Of a stretch of DNA of 64,000 nt, positions 1 to 12,009 are shown one piece after another. The stretch lies in assembly GCA_029721515.1 (NCBI GenBank), contig CM056565.1, forward strand, positions 2,954,242 to 3,018,241, read 5' to 3'. Source of the DNA: Synanceia verrucosa (lineage: Eukaryota; Chordata; Actinopteri; Perciformes; Synanceiidae). The translations under genes were made by a program, and so were the position numbers. A model generated the notes under the pieces. That model made no database searches and was not told the DNA's origin. It worked only from the letters and a program-made list of their open reading frames with translations. Position 1 is the first letter of the stretch, and each line of letters starts with the position of its first letter.

Positions 1-2367
1 AGACAAGAACAACTGCAGTCCCCCAAACCAAAGAATGCCTTTCTCCTCGAACTCAACTATTTTTAGCCATTTCCCCCTACAGAGAAAGCAAAATGCTAAT
101 CTTCAAGCAGCATCTCTTTGAAGTATAAGAGGATACTTGAGGTGGATTATTTATGGCCACATAGCTGTAGTCTTAAATCCTGTTAAGTGAACCAAGAAAC
201 CCTAACTGTAATGTTGGAGGGCTGGTAACTAAATCAGAGTGTGTTGCAGTGGAGCGTCAGCCTGCTGAACACATGACAGTTTACTGGGGATGAGTGTTTT
301 TGAAAGCTCTGATCATATTGCTTCCCACCACCTCTCACTTCCTCCCTCTGCCTCTCTGTCTCTGCTAATGATGAGAATAAAAGACGAGGTGTCGTTATTT
401 GATGTCCACGACTTGTTAATGATACACTTGGCCTTTGCTGCAGTGACACAGCATTCAGCACCGCCGATTGATATGGTAATGCATTATATGTTCATGCTCA
501 TATACATATTTTCCTTTCAAAGGGGCAACAACAAATGCATGAGAGGAGTACAACATTTGGAAAATAGGTCACTGCTGCTAAATGTTGATAGTGCTACTTT
601 GCCCCCCAGTGGCGCACAGACTCAGTGCAAGAAGGATTTCATTATCATCAGCTTCAGGCTGTTGATTTTCTCTCACAGAATAGGAGGGATATAGATAGGT
701 TGCATGTATGCTCTTTTAAATATGCAGGTTTAATTTTCTACGCATTTCTATGACATACTAACAAATATGCCCTGTGTTGTATTTGATTAGTTGTCATAAT
801 TGTAGACGGAAGACATATTCATATTTTTTCTCATCTCATGTCTTGGATGTTTTCACTCCAGTGACTCATTTCCAAACCGCTGTGATGGATGACTCATATG
901 TTAAATTCACTCGGCATAACCTCTCAGAATCTGCAGCAACACACACACACTATTTTCATTTAATGTATCGACGTATCCTCACAGGTTACCAGGCTTTGTT
1001 TACGACCAAACCAAAGTGACTTCATGATGATAAGACTGATTAATAACCTCACACACACACACACACACACACACCTCAGATCAGACTGATGTATAAAAAT
1101 CATCCATCCTGGAAGGCAGAACCTCAAAACTGAACAGGCTTTTTTTCAGTGACATTTATATCTGTGTAAATAAAATCACAACTTCCCTCTGTATCTGAAT
1201 CATAGGCAAGACACTCGGATGGATTTTTAGCTTGTTAAAGCAGGTGCTGGTGTATGGCTAACAGCAACACACACTCTTTACAATTCATAATATGTTTGCA
1301 GCTTTAATTCTCACAAGCTATGCTTAGCTTGCTTAGTTTGTACTGTTAATTACGAGGTGCATGATAAGAACTGCAGAGCACTGTATTCATGAAAGCAGAA
1401 TCATGGGAAGGGTCTTGCAGTAATGTTGAATTGAGCAGCTCTGCTCATTGCTGTTCTGAAAGCTCAGCTGGTTGGTCTGTATCTGGTCCCCTATTGTACT
1501 GACTGTCACACTGATCCTCTTTGTGGTCTGTAAAGGGGATGAAGAAGAGAAGGAGGCAAGTCGCACAAGTCGGCACATGCCCACACATGCATGTAGTCTG
1601 TCTTACAGTCTGTTTCACACTGCCTTTCTGCTTCTGTTTTTCCTCACACACACTGACAAACCACAGGAACATGTCAAAGCTGCATGCGCTTCATGCAGGA
1701 AGAGAAACACAAACAAATATTCTCTTATTTTGGTTAGCTCCCATAGATTTCTTGGGTTCATCATTTTTTTTTATTTTTGCTCGAGTACTCTTTCAAAATA
1801 AAAAACATTCATACATCGATTCCTAGTCCTCAAATTGTTTGTCCAACACAAGGAAATGTGAGTTTTAAAGCTGCATGAATATCATAGAAATCAAATTTAG
1901 ATTATTACACATAAGGCATATGGCATTCATATGAACAAGCAGGTAGACAAAATCATATGATCCGTATTTTCATACAGTAAATGCAGACATCTGTATCTGT
2001 CGTTAATAATTCTCAGCTAAGATATCCTGTCGAGTGCTGTAATTGTTAGCAACTCCTTAAAAGGCATCACATGACGGATGCAGTTGTAATTCCACAGCTT
2101 GGCCACGGCAGAAAATTTACTTACCGCCACACAACAGCACTCTACATTGTTTTTGTAAAACAGTTACAACTGACAAGTCCATACAGACCCATACTGGTGT
2201 CATGGTAGAGTTGCAGCCACATCTGAATTCATAATATTTCTGCAGGAATAAATATAATTAAAAGGTTGGTTATCCTCTACATTGCTACACACCATTTAAC
2301 GGCCCCGTTGTTATTATTACCTTGTCACATGTACATCAAACTCCACACAGAAAGAACTCGAACGTTC
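1..2367. other. No gene seen; AT-rich unique-looking DNA
   Basis: No stretch here has a recognisable protein domain, RNA gene or transposon terminus. Open frames are short (134 codons at most), low in complexity or antisense to each other, and none resembles a known family. The only clear structure is a CA microsatellite near 1050. Possible non-coding conservation cannot be judged by eye. Confidence 0.6.
1050..1074. repeat. (CA)n microsatellite
   Basis: An uninterrupted run of about 12 CA dinucleotides. A shorter ACAC run lies near 940. This is a common, length-polymorphic repeat in fish genomes. Confidence 0.95.
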
Positions 2368-2924
2368 TAAGGGCGCACTCACACTGGAGCCATCGTACCG
2401 CGCCCAGGCCCGTTTCCCACTAAAGTCTGGATTCTATGGGTAGTATGAGTGCAACTGAGTCGCGTCTGGGTGCGGCTTTCATCCCCATTCTGGCCCGATT
2501 GGAAGAGGTGGGCCTGGGCACGGCACGGCTGGTCAAGCATGCGCACAGCCGTGGCGAGTGAAATGCAGCCCCTCGCCCGACACAGAAACAGACAGGTCGA
2601 AAGAATCAATTAGCCTGTTGAAACGCAAGTCAAATACAAAGGTGTTGGTTTGCATTCGCTATTATCCGTTGTATCCGAAGTATATTTCAGTGTTTCCCAT
2701 GATGTTTTCATACAACAACAAGAGCATCCCTAGCAATAACATTTATGATGATGACACACCATGGGTATTACGTGAATCAACGTGATGGCGTATATATTTC
2801 GGAGGCAACTGGGCCTGGGCCCGTTTGGATTAAAGTAATGTGAGTGCGGGCCAGCGGGGGACAGGGGAGGGTGGCAATCAGGCTTCGGCACGGAACAACT
2901 GACCCTTGTGTGAGTGCGTCCTAA
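2368..2924. mobile_element. Non-autonomous DNA transposon with 17-bp TIRs
   Basis: The left end TAAGGGCGCACTCACAC and the reverse complement of the right end (TTAGGACGCACTCACAC) match at 15 of 17 positions. The interior is GC-richer than its flanks and has related motifs near both ends (GCCCAGGCCCGTTT close to the left, GGCCTGGGCCCGTTT close to the right). No transposase is encoded. The ends resemble hAT-type teleost repeats, but I could not see a matching 8-bp target-site duplication, so the superfamily is left open. Confidence 0.65.
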
Positions 2925-5583
2925 GATACATTTTATACTATATCATCTGAATGAATGAGTTGAATATTGACATCAAGTTATTTAAGGGAACAAACTACAA
3001 ATTGTATGCTTTTGTATCTATAATTTATAGCGGTGCCGAATCAGTCCCCGAAAAGTGTTATAGGCTAATTGTTATGATCATGTGCAGCAAAGCCTCAGCA
3101 CAACAGCCAGAGCAGATAACCTGTCTGCTCCTTTGCTTTATGACCGTAAATAGTGGCTGTGCACCATCTTTAGAGCAGGTTGCTACCTGCTGGCACATAA
3201 GTTGCCAGTGCCTTAAAAGTATCAACCTGGGACCAATAACAGCACCTGAGAACGAGATCCCTCCTTCAACAGCCCTCCAATACATTAAGGGCCTGTCAGC
3301 ATGAGCTATTCAGCAGCCATTTTCACACTTGATGCACTGAGACTTTTTTTTAAGAAGGTTGGCTTGTGAGACTTCTACACAGCCCCATGTGCAATTTTCA
3401 GAGCCTGGCGTGCATATAAAGTCGAAAGTATTTTCATTAACTGAATCCCAATTGTGTTATTCTTAAATAGCTTTTGCTGACAGCTTAGAGAGCTTAATCC
3501 TGCATCTCAATAAGGATGGTTACACCTATCTTAATACAATTCAGTTCAATAATTTAATTTAGATTTTCTCCTCTCCACAAACTATTCACCTGTTTTCATA
3601 TGAGTTACAGTTACAGTCTTGACATACTGGAATAAATAGAAAAAAAAATTATAAAAATTATACCACAACATGACAGCACCTCATAAGAGGCAGGAGGAAG
3701 GAATTTGGGTCATCCTGATCATAATATCTCACAGCTGGCATAGTCATATACTCCCATTCAAGTCTAGGAGGTTTGCATCGAAAAAACATGCAATTACTGA
3801 GCAGTCTTTTGGAATGGATTAGGAAGTTTGTTCGACAAAATAAATATTTCATCTTTGGGCTCATATTGTAAGCAGAAACTGGGATAATCTTGTTTCACTG
3901 AATTGCAGCAGAACTACAAACAAGCAGGGGATTAGTAATCTCTTGGAGATTTTTGTTTTTTGCTCCAGAGGAGACAGATAGTGGCTGGCCCCGGGGGCAA
4001 GGGCTTGATTTCTGAATGGTAAACATTGATGTTTTCCTTGGTGGGAGAGCTGCAGTCTGTCTGGCCAATGTTTCATATTGATAATAGCATTTCAGGGTGC
4101 TTGAGTAAATGGAGTTGGATACTGCAGGTGACAGCGTGAGGTGACCTTATCAAACTGTGATAAACTGGAAATGGGAAACTGAAATCAAAATACCATCACC
4201 GAGAGAGAGGCGGGATTCATCTGCTGTTCTTTCAGAGGTGAGTAAGACAAGGAGAAAAAATGAATTGCCCTGTTCGAAGCAAGATTATATGACATAGTTC
4301 TTGCCAACTTGTCTGTGCAGGCAGCATGATTCAGTGTGTATCTGTCTGTATTCATTCTCCACAAGAAGGCCAAGAACATCTCACACGATCGTAACTGATG
4401 CCAATCTTCAGCGCTGATCACTCAGGCTCGGCTAATTGAGCCGGAGGGGTCGTTATTATTCAGAGAAGTAACAAACAGCAATTTGGATCTAATTAGGTCT
4501 TAATGGCACCTGATCTCTCACATACACAAACATACACACACATACACAAACTGGCATTCAATGTGACGTGATGTGTCTTTCTGAGAGCTGAATATAAACT
4601 CCAACTATGTCCAAGTCTCTGGGCAGCGTCTGAGGTCAAAACAAATTGAGAGTCTTTGCAGGAGTGAGTGAATTGTAAATGAACAAGATGAATATCAACA
4701 GAGTGGACTAACACACACACACACACACACAGACAAGAGATACAGACTCGTTTACATGAATGGGTTTCAAGTGCTTTTGAGCTGCCGATCAGAAAGTTTA
4801 CCTCACGTAGTCTTCAGTGATGAAGACAGGAAACAATCTTACCTCAAAAATAAAGACAGAGGAAATGCGATTAGTTAGGAGGAATGTATCAGATTTAGAC
4901 TCAGTGGCTGCTTTCTTAAACTTCAAGGATATTATTGTCATAAGACAACTACTCCAAGTGATGTAAATCCCAGTCTGAGTCTGGAGCATCATGACTGACT
5001 CTCATCACATTTCAAATCAACACTCTTTGATTCATTTGCAAGCAGCCACTCAGTTCATTCAGTGTCTGAAATATCTGATGTTTTTGTTCATTTTAATTAT
5101 GTCTCAAGGACAAACAAAGGTCATTTCAACATGATCTTACCAGCTCAGTATTTGTTCTCCACAACTTTTGGGTTTTAAATTATCGTCCCTCTCTTGTCCC
5201 AGCAGATGTCAGTGTTAGTCAAGCTATTTATCAGGCCTCGCCGACTATATGGAAGAGACCCAGGGGCCAAAATTATTTCTATTGCAAGAATCTTGACAGA
5301 AAAAAAGCCTGAATTCTAAGGACACAGGTACTTCATGAGCAGACATGAGCTACACAAGCAGGAGGTGGAAGCAGAACGACTGCAGCATGAGAGGCATTGA
5401 TCTCCTGTAGCACGCTCAAGAGTAAGAGTTTTACCTGCCTTCCTTTCCCTGCTCTTTGGAACAATACTTAACTTTGATTAGTTGTTTTCTGCCATATTTT
5501 GTCAGATTTTTGAAAGAATGAAATGGTGATTAAATGCTGTTCTGTCATGAAAGATAAAAGAAAATGTTGTCATGGAGATCATA
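2925..5583. other. No gene seen
   Basis: I see no recognisable coding domain, RNA gene or transposon end. The stretch holds CA-type microsatellite DNA (4521-4550 degenerate, 4711-4731 clean). The block at about 4380-4500 has a non-repetitive, TF-site-like composition but nothing diagnostic. Confidence 0.55.
4711..4731. repeat. (AC)n microsatellite
   Basis: Ten uninterrupted AC units, followed by AGACAAGAG. Confidence 0.95.
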
Positions 5584-5691
5584 AGGGTCGTTTGTAAAGG
5601 GAGTCATATCCTGTACAGATTGTAAAGCCCTCTGAGGCAAATTGGTAATTTGTGGTATTGGGGTATACAAATAAAATTGACTTGACTTGAC
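5584..5691 (+). mobile_element. L2-clade LINE, 3'-terminal fragment
   Basis: About 108 bp match the last part of the L2 copies at 21.1, 27.5 and 31.9 kb: the shared block GTCATATCCTGTACAGATTG, then AAAGCCC, the GAGGCAAATT block, TATACAAATAAA and a short TTGACTTGAC tail. It is more diverged than the other copies (GTAATTTGTGGTATTGGGG against ATAATTTGTGATATTGGGC), so it is older or from another subfamily. No coding sequence is retained. Confidence 0.85.
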
Positions 5692-6158
5692 ATAAGTCAC
5701 AATGTCTTCCTGTCGGGTATCAACATGCTGTTTTTGAGCTTTGTCCTTCTGACAAGAAGATAGGCTCTTCTTTCCAGAGTTAGCAAGTTATACTGTATTT
5801 AATAAGTTCAATAATTCAACAATTAAATAATTTGTTCCAAATATGTTCTATGTAATACTAAGCAATATAAAGTTACTTTGTTAAACACAGCGGACCTAGC
5901 TTACATCCCACAACATTTATGAATATATCCACTGTGGGTGTGGAGGAGCTGCAGTGTTGACATTTATTTTTTTTTAATATACATTGCAGTGTTTATCAGC
6001 TGTTTCCTTCCTTTCTGCTCCAGTCACACCCAAATTCAAGTCCATTTTTCACCAGTGAAAAAAGGATAAAATGTTACTAACTTCTAATTCTAATTTTAAT
6101 TATAACGAAAAAAAAAAAAAAACCTGCCCATGTTCAGTCAAAATGCATCTAAGTTTGA

Positions 6159-6337
6159 CCATTTGTCTTGTTTTAACAGAGGCAGAGTAGAGAGCACTCC
6201 CACCAGAGTCCGTTTGTTTTGCTCTCTAGTCGTCTCCACTTCCTGCTTTGATCTCTGTGGTGTATAACGTCTCTTTGTGCTCCGACTTCATCTCCCAGAA
6301 GCCCAGAATTACTCACAGGCTGCAGGACACCGCGATG
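6159..6337 (+). repeat. Six-copy TIR family, copy a (truncated)
   Basis: This segment matches the middle of the family best preserved at 52817-53264: TCTTGTTTTAACAGAGGCAG, TTTTGCTCTCTAGTCGTCTC, CACTTCCTGCTTTGATCTC, CTCCCAGAAGCCCAGAATTA and CTCACAGGCTG. Both TIRs are missing or eroded. It keeps a degenerate ACTACA-TCCCAGAAGCC-type motif at 6285-6303 (ACTTCATCTCCCAGAAGCC). The family is described under the copy at 52.8 kb. Confidence 0.8.
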
Positions 6338-7609
6338 GAACTCAAAGTAACAGACAGTAATCGGGTAAAAAAACTCAGTCAGTCATTCTATTGAGTTTGT
6401 AGGACAGTCCCTCCACCCTTTCAAGAAAAGCCACACTTGACTACCAAGACAATAACAGCTGAAACAGAAAGGCTGCATATGAGGAAAATCATTGGAATCA
6501 TTCATCACAGGTATTAAAATTATATTTAAGCTCATAGAGAGGACTCCATTTGTATGAAGTCATGTTTGTAATGAGGTCCACAAAGAAAAAAGTATTGTAA
6601 CTCAGTCCAGTTGCCTGCAGTAGCAAAAAAGGTGCCTGTTTTCCCTCTGCATGGCATTTATCTTTGATGTACAATATTTAGCATGAGGAATCAGTGCAGA
6701 AACAGGCAAATGCAAACTGATGCAACTGCCCTGAAGACACTCCAGGGAGACTCTACATGAGTGTCAAACTGATGTCTGGAAATAAATGGATGGATGATGC
6801 TGCAACAGCACAGACCAGGATACTAATGTAAAGGGTTGTGCTTTATGGAGCACAGCTGGGGGTATTAGGAGCAGATGTTTGGTTTTATTCCAGTATGACT
6901 TTCTGCGACAACCATAAATTTAACAAAACATCAGAGTGGAGGAGCGACAATCACTTTCTGTGCAGCAGGCTTTTATTGCCTAGTCAACAAACTTGGAGAC
7001 ACGTTGATCAGATATGCATAATGTTTGATATTTTCTTAGCACTGTGAAAATTATTTTGCCAGGACTCTAGAGTATGATGCTAGAATGTGTTGCTCAGACA
7101 GAGAAAGTACAAACAAAACTTGATCAAAGATCATATCTGCCCTATTTTTGCCCCATAAAACATATTGTGTGTGTGTTTGCATGTGTGTGTGTGTGTGAAT
7201 ATAAGTTTATCTGCACTACATTTGACTGAGCACATGGAGTAAAGTTTATTTGGAGGACTACAGTCACACATTACAAGCATAGTTTGACATGTTTCAGTGC
7301 TGTGTCTAGGTTGAAATTAGAGTGTGAACTTGATTAATCAGTGTCAGTGCGTCAAAGGAGCACTTCCGCTGATTGCTAATGACAGGCTGTAACATGGTAA
7401 GTAATGTATGAACAGAAAAATGAAAATGGCAGAATACGGTTTCTGTCTACAAAACTCCAGTATGTGTGAGGGATATTCACAAACTCAGCGGATTGACTTG
7501 TTTGGACTACTGGAAGACAAGGCTGTAAACAAACCGGTATGTGACTGCAAACACACTGATTTAACCACTTTTCTACTCATTTTGAGTCATACACGCTACA
7601 GTTGTTGTG
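6338..7609. other. No gene seen
   Basis: There is no recognisable gene or transposon terminus. A short GT-rich microsatellite lies at about 7166-7197. The small open frames resemble nothing known. Confidence 0.55.
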
Positions 7610-7617
7610 TTGTTAGG

Positions 7618-8824
7618 TAGGGCTGAACGATTTTAGGAAAAGATTGAATTGCGATTTTTCTGGCAGATATTTCAATTTCAATTCGATTCACAATTTTCTT
7701 CAAATGAAACTTCAGTGTCATATTCACACTGTGTACAGTGACCTTTACAAACGTGATAGAAAATTACACAATGACTTAATGTCATCATTAATGATTATTA
7801 TTATTTTATGATTTCAACTCAATAGGTAATTTTTTTGTAATTAAGGCTCTATCATGGTAGACATACTAGACAACATTCTGATGATGATCAACAGCCGCAG
7901 GCTGCAACCAGTTACTCTTTAGGACCCTGGGGAGTGAAAGTTTGCATTGTGGTGTGTTCACTGAAAGTTGGAACTTGGAGCTCAATTCAACGTAACCCCA
8001 AAGTGTAGTGTTCCCAGCGCTTCCAAGCTTACAGACGTACAACAAAACATGAATATCTTTTTGAGGAGATTAATCCGAGTTTCTGAGTTGGAGATTTCAG
8101 TTCTGATTTGGAGCTTGGAAAGTCCGACATTCTTGAATACACCGTGGGCTAAACACAAACGCCGAGCTCCCAGTGCTGCTGCAATGACATGAATGCTCTG
8201 TTTTACCAGCGCTGTTTGTCTCCTTATGCTGGAACGTGGGGAGACAGAGCAGCGTCACTATCTGAGGGGGTCCCCTCGTCCCTAGTAACATCTGCGCACA
8301 TAAATCATTTCCATGAGACTTTTCACCGGACTTTTTTGTCATGCACTCCTCATGCAAATGCCTGTGGTGATTTTTCAAGTGTCGGTAAAAGTTGGTTGTG
8401 TTTCTGCTGGATGTTGCAACTTTAGAGCGGCAGGTTTTACGCACAGTTCCTGTTGCTGGTGCACGTCTGCAGCCTCAAAGCCCAGATACCACCTAATGAC
8501 AGCCGTGCTGTTTGTCTTGGAGATTAAATCCCCTCCTCTGCCTCTGTTTCTGCTGAAGTAAGTTCTAAACACTTTAACGTTACAAAGCAGGAGCAGCAGG
8601 TCAACTCACTGATTGGTTAGTGTGATCTGTCCATGAGTAGCGTGCCGCTTTAGATTGGTGAGCTTGACAGGACGGTAGGGAGACAGCATGTATGTATAAA
8701 ATAATTAAAACAACAGATCCTGTGTCAGTCAGAAGCACTGCAAAAAACGCAGATTTGACGATCACAGGATCGTGTTGTCTGAAAATGCAATTTTGATCTG
8801 AAAACGATAAATCGTTCAGCCCTA
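7618..8824 (-). mobile_element. hAT-superfamily element, non-autonomous
   Basis: The element starts TAGGGCTGAACGATTT and ends with its exact 16-bp inverted repeat, AAATCGTTCAGCCCTA. It is flanked by perfect 8-bp direct repeats TTGTTAGG (7610-7617 and 8825-8832). An 8-bp target-site duplication with TAG...CTA termini is diagnostic of hAT transposons. At 1.2 kb it is far shorter than an autonomous element (usually above 2.5 kb). It keeps part of an N-terminal BED zinc finger on the minus strand (8364-8511), so it looks like an internal deletion derivative with coding direction right to left. The perfect TSD suggests a fairly recent insertion. Confidence 0.9.
8364..8511 (-). pseudogene. BED-type zinc finger remnant of a hAT transposase
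   Basis: Read right to left, one frame gives AVIRWYLGFEAADVHQQQEL followed by a Cys. After one missing base, a second frame continues KTCRSKVATSSRNTTNFYRH and then LKNHH. Together they show the BED finger layout: an aromatic/GF start, a C-x2/3-C pair, and NTTN-x-(Y/F)-x-HL with paired His. This DNA-binding domain sits at the N-terminus of hAT transposases and their domesticated ZBED relatives. The frameshift falls between the two cysteines, and no RNase-H-like catalytic region or hAT dimerisation region follows before the element ends. The copy cannot make a transposase. A domesticated ZBED gene is unlikely given the intact TIRs and TSD. Confidence 0.75.
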
Positions 8825-8832
8825 TTGTTAGG

Positions 8833-9302
8833 TGTCTGCTGATGTTGCATATCTTTTGGGGTGATATTTGGAGTATGTTAAGATGTTTAAAACACATAAT
8901 GAAAATAACGCCCCCATGGGTTAGCTGTCCAGGCTACCGCACCGCTCAAGGAACACTGTCAAGGTTGGACCAAAAATTGCCGTGTCTTACTTACAAGTCT
9001 AAGGTAGCTTGAACAATACAGCTGCATGATGAAATCGGCCCAACTTCTCCTTTAACTTGTGAGATGGTAACTCTACTTGGACAAACTGCCTGAAATGCAT
9101 TGCAAGAGATGTACTGGCAGGTCATGAAGTAGAACTCCATTAAAAAAAATCAAAGAGACTATCAATACAGTCGTTACTAGTTTCTCCTATAATTCTGCAA
9201 ACAAATAATCCACCAAAGAGCATCAGTATTAATTTGTAATGTGAAATGGACAAAAAAAGAAAAGAGAAATAGACTTTTTTCATAAACACAGCACTTTTGA
9301 GA
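8833..9302. other. No gene; contains a short dispersed repeat
   Basis: No coding signal. The segment at about 9060-9140 (GGTAACTCTAC, then AAATGCATTGC and CTGGCAGGTCATGAA) has a diverged relative in the same orientation at 42678-42755. This points to an unclassified dispersed repeat. Confidence 0.5.
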
Positions 9303-9334
9303 CACACACTCACACACACATATATATATATGTG

Positions 9335-9398
<64 letters not shown>

Positions 9399-9434
9399 TA
9401 TATATATGTGCACATACATATATATATATATGTA

Positions 9435-9487
<53 letters not shown>
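9303..9487. repeat. Compound (CA)n/(AT)n microsatellite
   Basis: A CACACA run passes into long TA tracts interrupted by near-palindromic TATATGTGCACATATA and TATGTACACATA blocks. It is strictly alternating purine-pyrimidine and self-complementary, so it could form hairpins, cruciforms or slippage products. The open frames of repeated Tyr-Ile across it are artefacts. Confidence 0.95.
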
Positions 9488-9489
<2 letters not shown>

Positions 9490-9539
9490 GTATATATAAT
9501 AAATATATCTAAAAAATATTACTAAACAAAAAGAAATCA

Positions 9540-10040
9540 GGTTCAATGTTGTTTGGCACCAGATTAGGCCTTGGTAATAACCCACATCTGAATATTTCTT
9601 TTAATGATGGTTCACCTCTTGAAAAAGTGACATCAAACACTTCGGCCTCTGGATCGATCCATTACTTACTTTCATGTATCATATCGAGTCCATCGCAAAT
9701 AAATTACATTGCAATCAAGGAATCCTTTACCACTCCACAAACTGTTTCACTCTACAAACTAGGAAAATAATTGTCACACAACTGTTATTACCCATTTTAG
9801 GTTATGCTGATGTTGTCTACCAGTAAACTTATGACTCATAACTTCAACCGCTCAATGTCATTTACAATAGTCTCTGTAGGTTTGTCTTAAGGAGCCCATA
9901 CCGAACCCACCGCTGCTCCATGTATCAATCCTTAGACTGGTTACCACTCAACTCAAGAAGACAATACCACTGGCACCAACTTATTTTCAAATCCACTTAA
10001 GTTACCCATCTTATTTAAAACAACACTGCTCTTAACTCTT
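9540..10040 (+). mobile_element. Non-LTR retrotransposon remnant, 3' end of RT ORF
   Basis: Conceptual translation in shifting frames resembles the C-terminal 'thumb' part of a LINE reverse transcriptase: a stretch with NPHLNISFNDGSPLEKVTS, then after stops and shifts LPILGYADVVYQ-like residues, followed by RSPYRTHRCSMYQSLDWLPL. Phrases of the type 'YxSLDWLPLxxRR' are typical after the RT domain in fish LINEs. There is no catalytic YADD motif and many disruptions, so it is old. It differs from the L2 copies further right. The clade is not resolvable by eye. Confidence 0.55.
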
Positions 10041-11129
10041 AACACACCATGCAGTTGCCTCTAGTGCTATTGCCTTTTTCCTGTGACATCCTGTATATAG
10101 TGTATTTATAATTTACTGTGTATATCATGTACAAATTGATGATGATGACAGTGACTATTATTGCTATTATTATTATTATTACTATTATTGTCAATATGAA
10201 ATTAATTGTGGTGTCTTCTTTTACTTTTCGGGCACAGTGGATCTTGGAGACTGATGTGTGGGTGGGTTAGTAAGTAAGAGCCTTATGTATGTTGTATGTG
10301 ACTGTTTTTGTGTTGTGTTGTATGTTTCATGTTGTGTTGTATGTTTCATGTTGGACCCCATTGAAAACGAGATGATGCATCTCAAGGGGATATCCATTCC
10401 AATAATTTTCTTACAAAACAATCTTGATCAAAATCATAATACGCTGATTTAGCAAGAAATTGTTTTGCTGAGTGACATAAATATGTTGAATCAACATAAG
10501 GTGTTGGCGTTACTATTACTTCATTACGAGGGGTAAATCCAACATAATAATCATATGTTGGGTGAACATAAAAAAATTTATGGAAAGTTATTTCCACCCA
10601 GTTGCAATACGCTCATTTAGCAAGAGATGCAAATAACCACTAATGCTGTTATGATTAGTGAGAACACTATGAAAACATATGGTGATGAATTAATTGTTCA
10701 GAATTATAGAACGGATAATAACAAGTTATGTGACATTTCTGTGCAGTGGTTTATTTTGAAGTCAAAGTCATTTTAAGTCAAGGAAAGGACTTAGCTTAGC
10801 GTCTTACACAGTGAACACACTGTTGACTCTCAGCATGTGTTTTGAACTGTGTGCTGAACTTGAGGAAATAAAGTGTCTATAACTCCTGGCTTGCACACTA
10901 CTGCCACCTTCTGCTCTGGAGTTGTGCACACAATTTGCTATTAGGTTCTTAACACAATGTTAAGTTATTGCACATCATGCTCAAATAACATTACTTAATG
11001 ATGTTCAATCACAAAACATGACGTCTGTATATATGGTAGAAGCTACATGTTACACCTAGATTAATGTAGCAGAGACCCAATTTGGCTTTTTTGAATGTTT
11101 AAGGACTGCTGATTAAGACTGCAGACTGC
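10041..11129. other. No gene; short tandem repeats
   Basis: I see no coding domain. The stretch holds a TTA-rich run near 10155-10190 and a 19-bp unit (GTTGTGTTGTATGTTTCAT) exactly duplicated at 10312-10330 and 10331-10349. A motif containing ATACGCTSATTTAGCAAGA occurs twice about 167 bp apart (near 10438 and 10605), which suggests a decayed direct-repeat element. Confidence 0.55.
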
Positions 11130-11540
11130 AGACTGCTTAGAGGGTTTGGATGCTGTGTGGCTAAAGGTTATTTGGTCAGATGAGGTCAAAATGGAACTCT
11201 GGACAGAACTCCAAGTGGTATATTTGGCAGAAACCAAAACAGCTCATAGCTCCAGTGAAGCCTGGTGGTGCTTCACCACAGAATTAGACAGAACTGGAAC
11301 AATTGTGCAAGGGAGAATATGGAAATATTCCCCTATTAAAGTGCACAAACCTTGTAGACACAGATCCAATCAGACCGATGGCTCGCAGTAAAGTAAAAGG
11401 TGCTTCCACAAAGTATTAAATCCAGGGACTGAATACTTCTCCAACCATGCTGTTCTAGTTTTTCATTTTCAATTTATTCAGAACACTTTCATGTTGTGAG
11501 GCAAAATGTGTAATAAAACTGGAAAATGTGGATGTTTTTA
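11130..11540 (+). mobile_element. Tc1/mariner-like transposase remnant (degenerate)
   Basis: A frame beginning at 11146 reads VWLKVIWSDEVKMELWTELQ, then VVYLAETKTAHSS, which resembles the region around the first catalytic Asp of Tc1-like transposases ('VLWSDETKIELFG...YVWRKPKTAH'). Downstream, AGGTGCTTCCACAAAGTATT and GGGACTGAATACTT resemble 3' non-coding parts of a fish Tc1-type repeat. No second Asp or Glu is recognisable and no TIR is visible. The alternative is chance similarity plus an unrelated repeat, so confidence is moderate. Confidence 0.45.
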
Positions 11541-12009
11541 TTTCAGGCTGTGAGACAAAAAAGTTCTGAAAAGTTATCAAAAGGTTATGATGACTTTCTA
11601 TAGGCGCAGTATTTTTCTGCCCCTTGGGATCATCAAACCTTTAACTGATTATTATTGCAATTTCCCGTGGGTCAAACCACAGATAGAGTAGACTGTTATG
11701 CGTTTTATAGTGAAATGAGAGGATGCTGTGTAGATAACTCCTCATTTCAACTTCATGAATCAGCCATTACTCGTGTATTGCAGCGACTGAAAGCAAACGA
11801 CAGAGAAAAAAGAAACAGAAACAAAAGTTCAGCTCATCACACTGCAGCCATTGACTTCATTCTAGTGGAAAACAATACAATCAACGCTCATCGTTTTGCA
11901 TTCAAGACAGTATAATTGGTACATCCTATCACACTGAAATGCTCTGTTTTATACATTAAATCTCCTCAATAATTTAAACTTAAAGTTGAAACTGCACGTG
12001 TGATTGAGA
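11541..12009. other. No gene seen
   Basis: AT-rich. An 86-codon open frame at 11655-11915 shows no recognisable domain and a composition typical of non-coding DNA. Confidence 0.5.

Noticed and set aside
9303..9487. Several 70-90 codon open frames of Tyr-Ile repeats
   Set aside because: They are translations of the (AT)n/(CA)n microsatellite, open in every frame on both strands, with no gene context. The same applies at 23283-23690 and 43701-44012.
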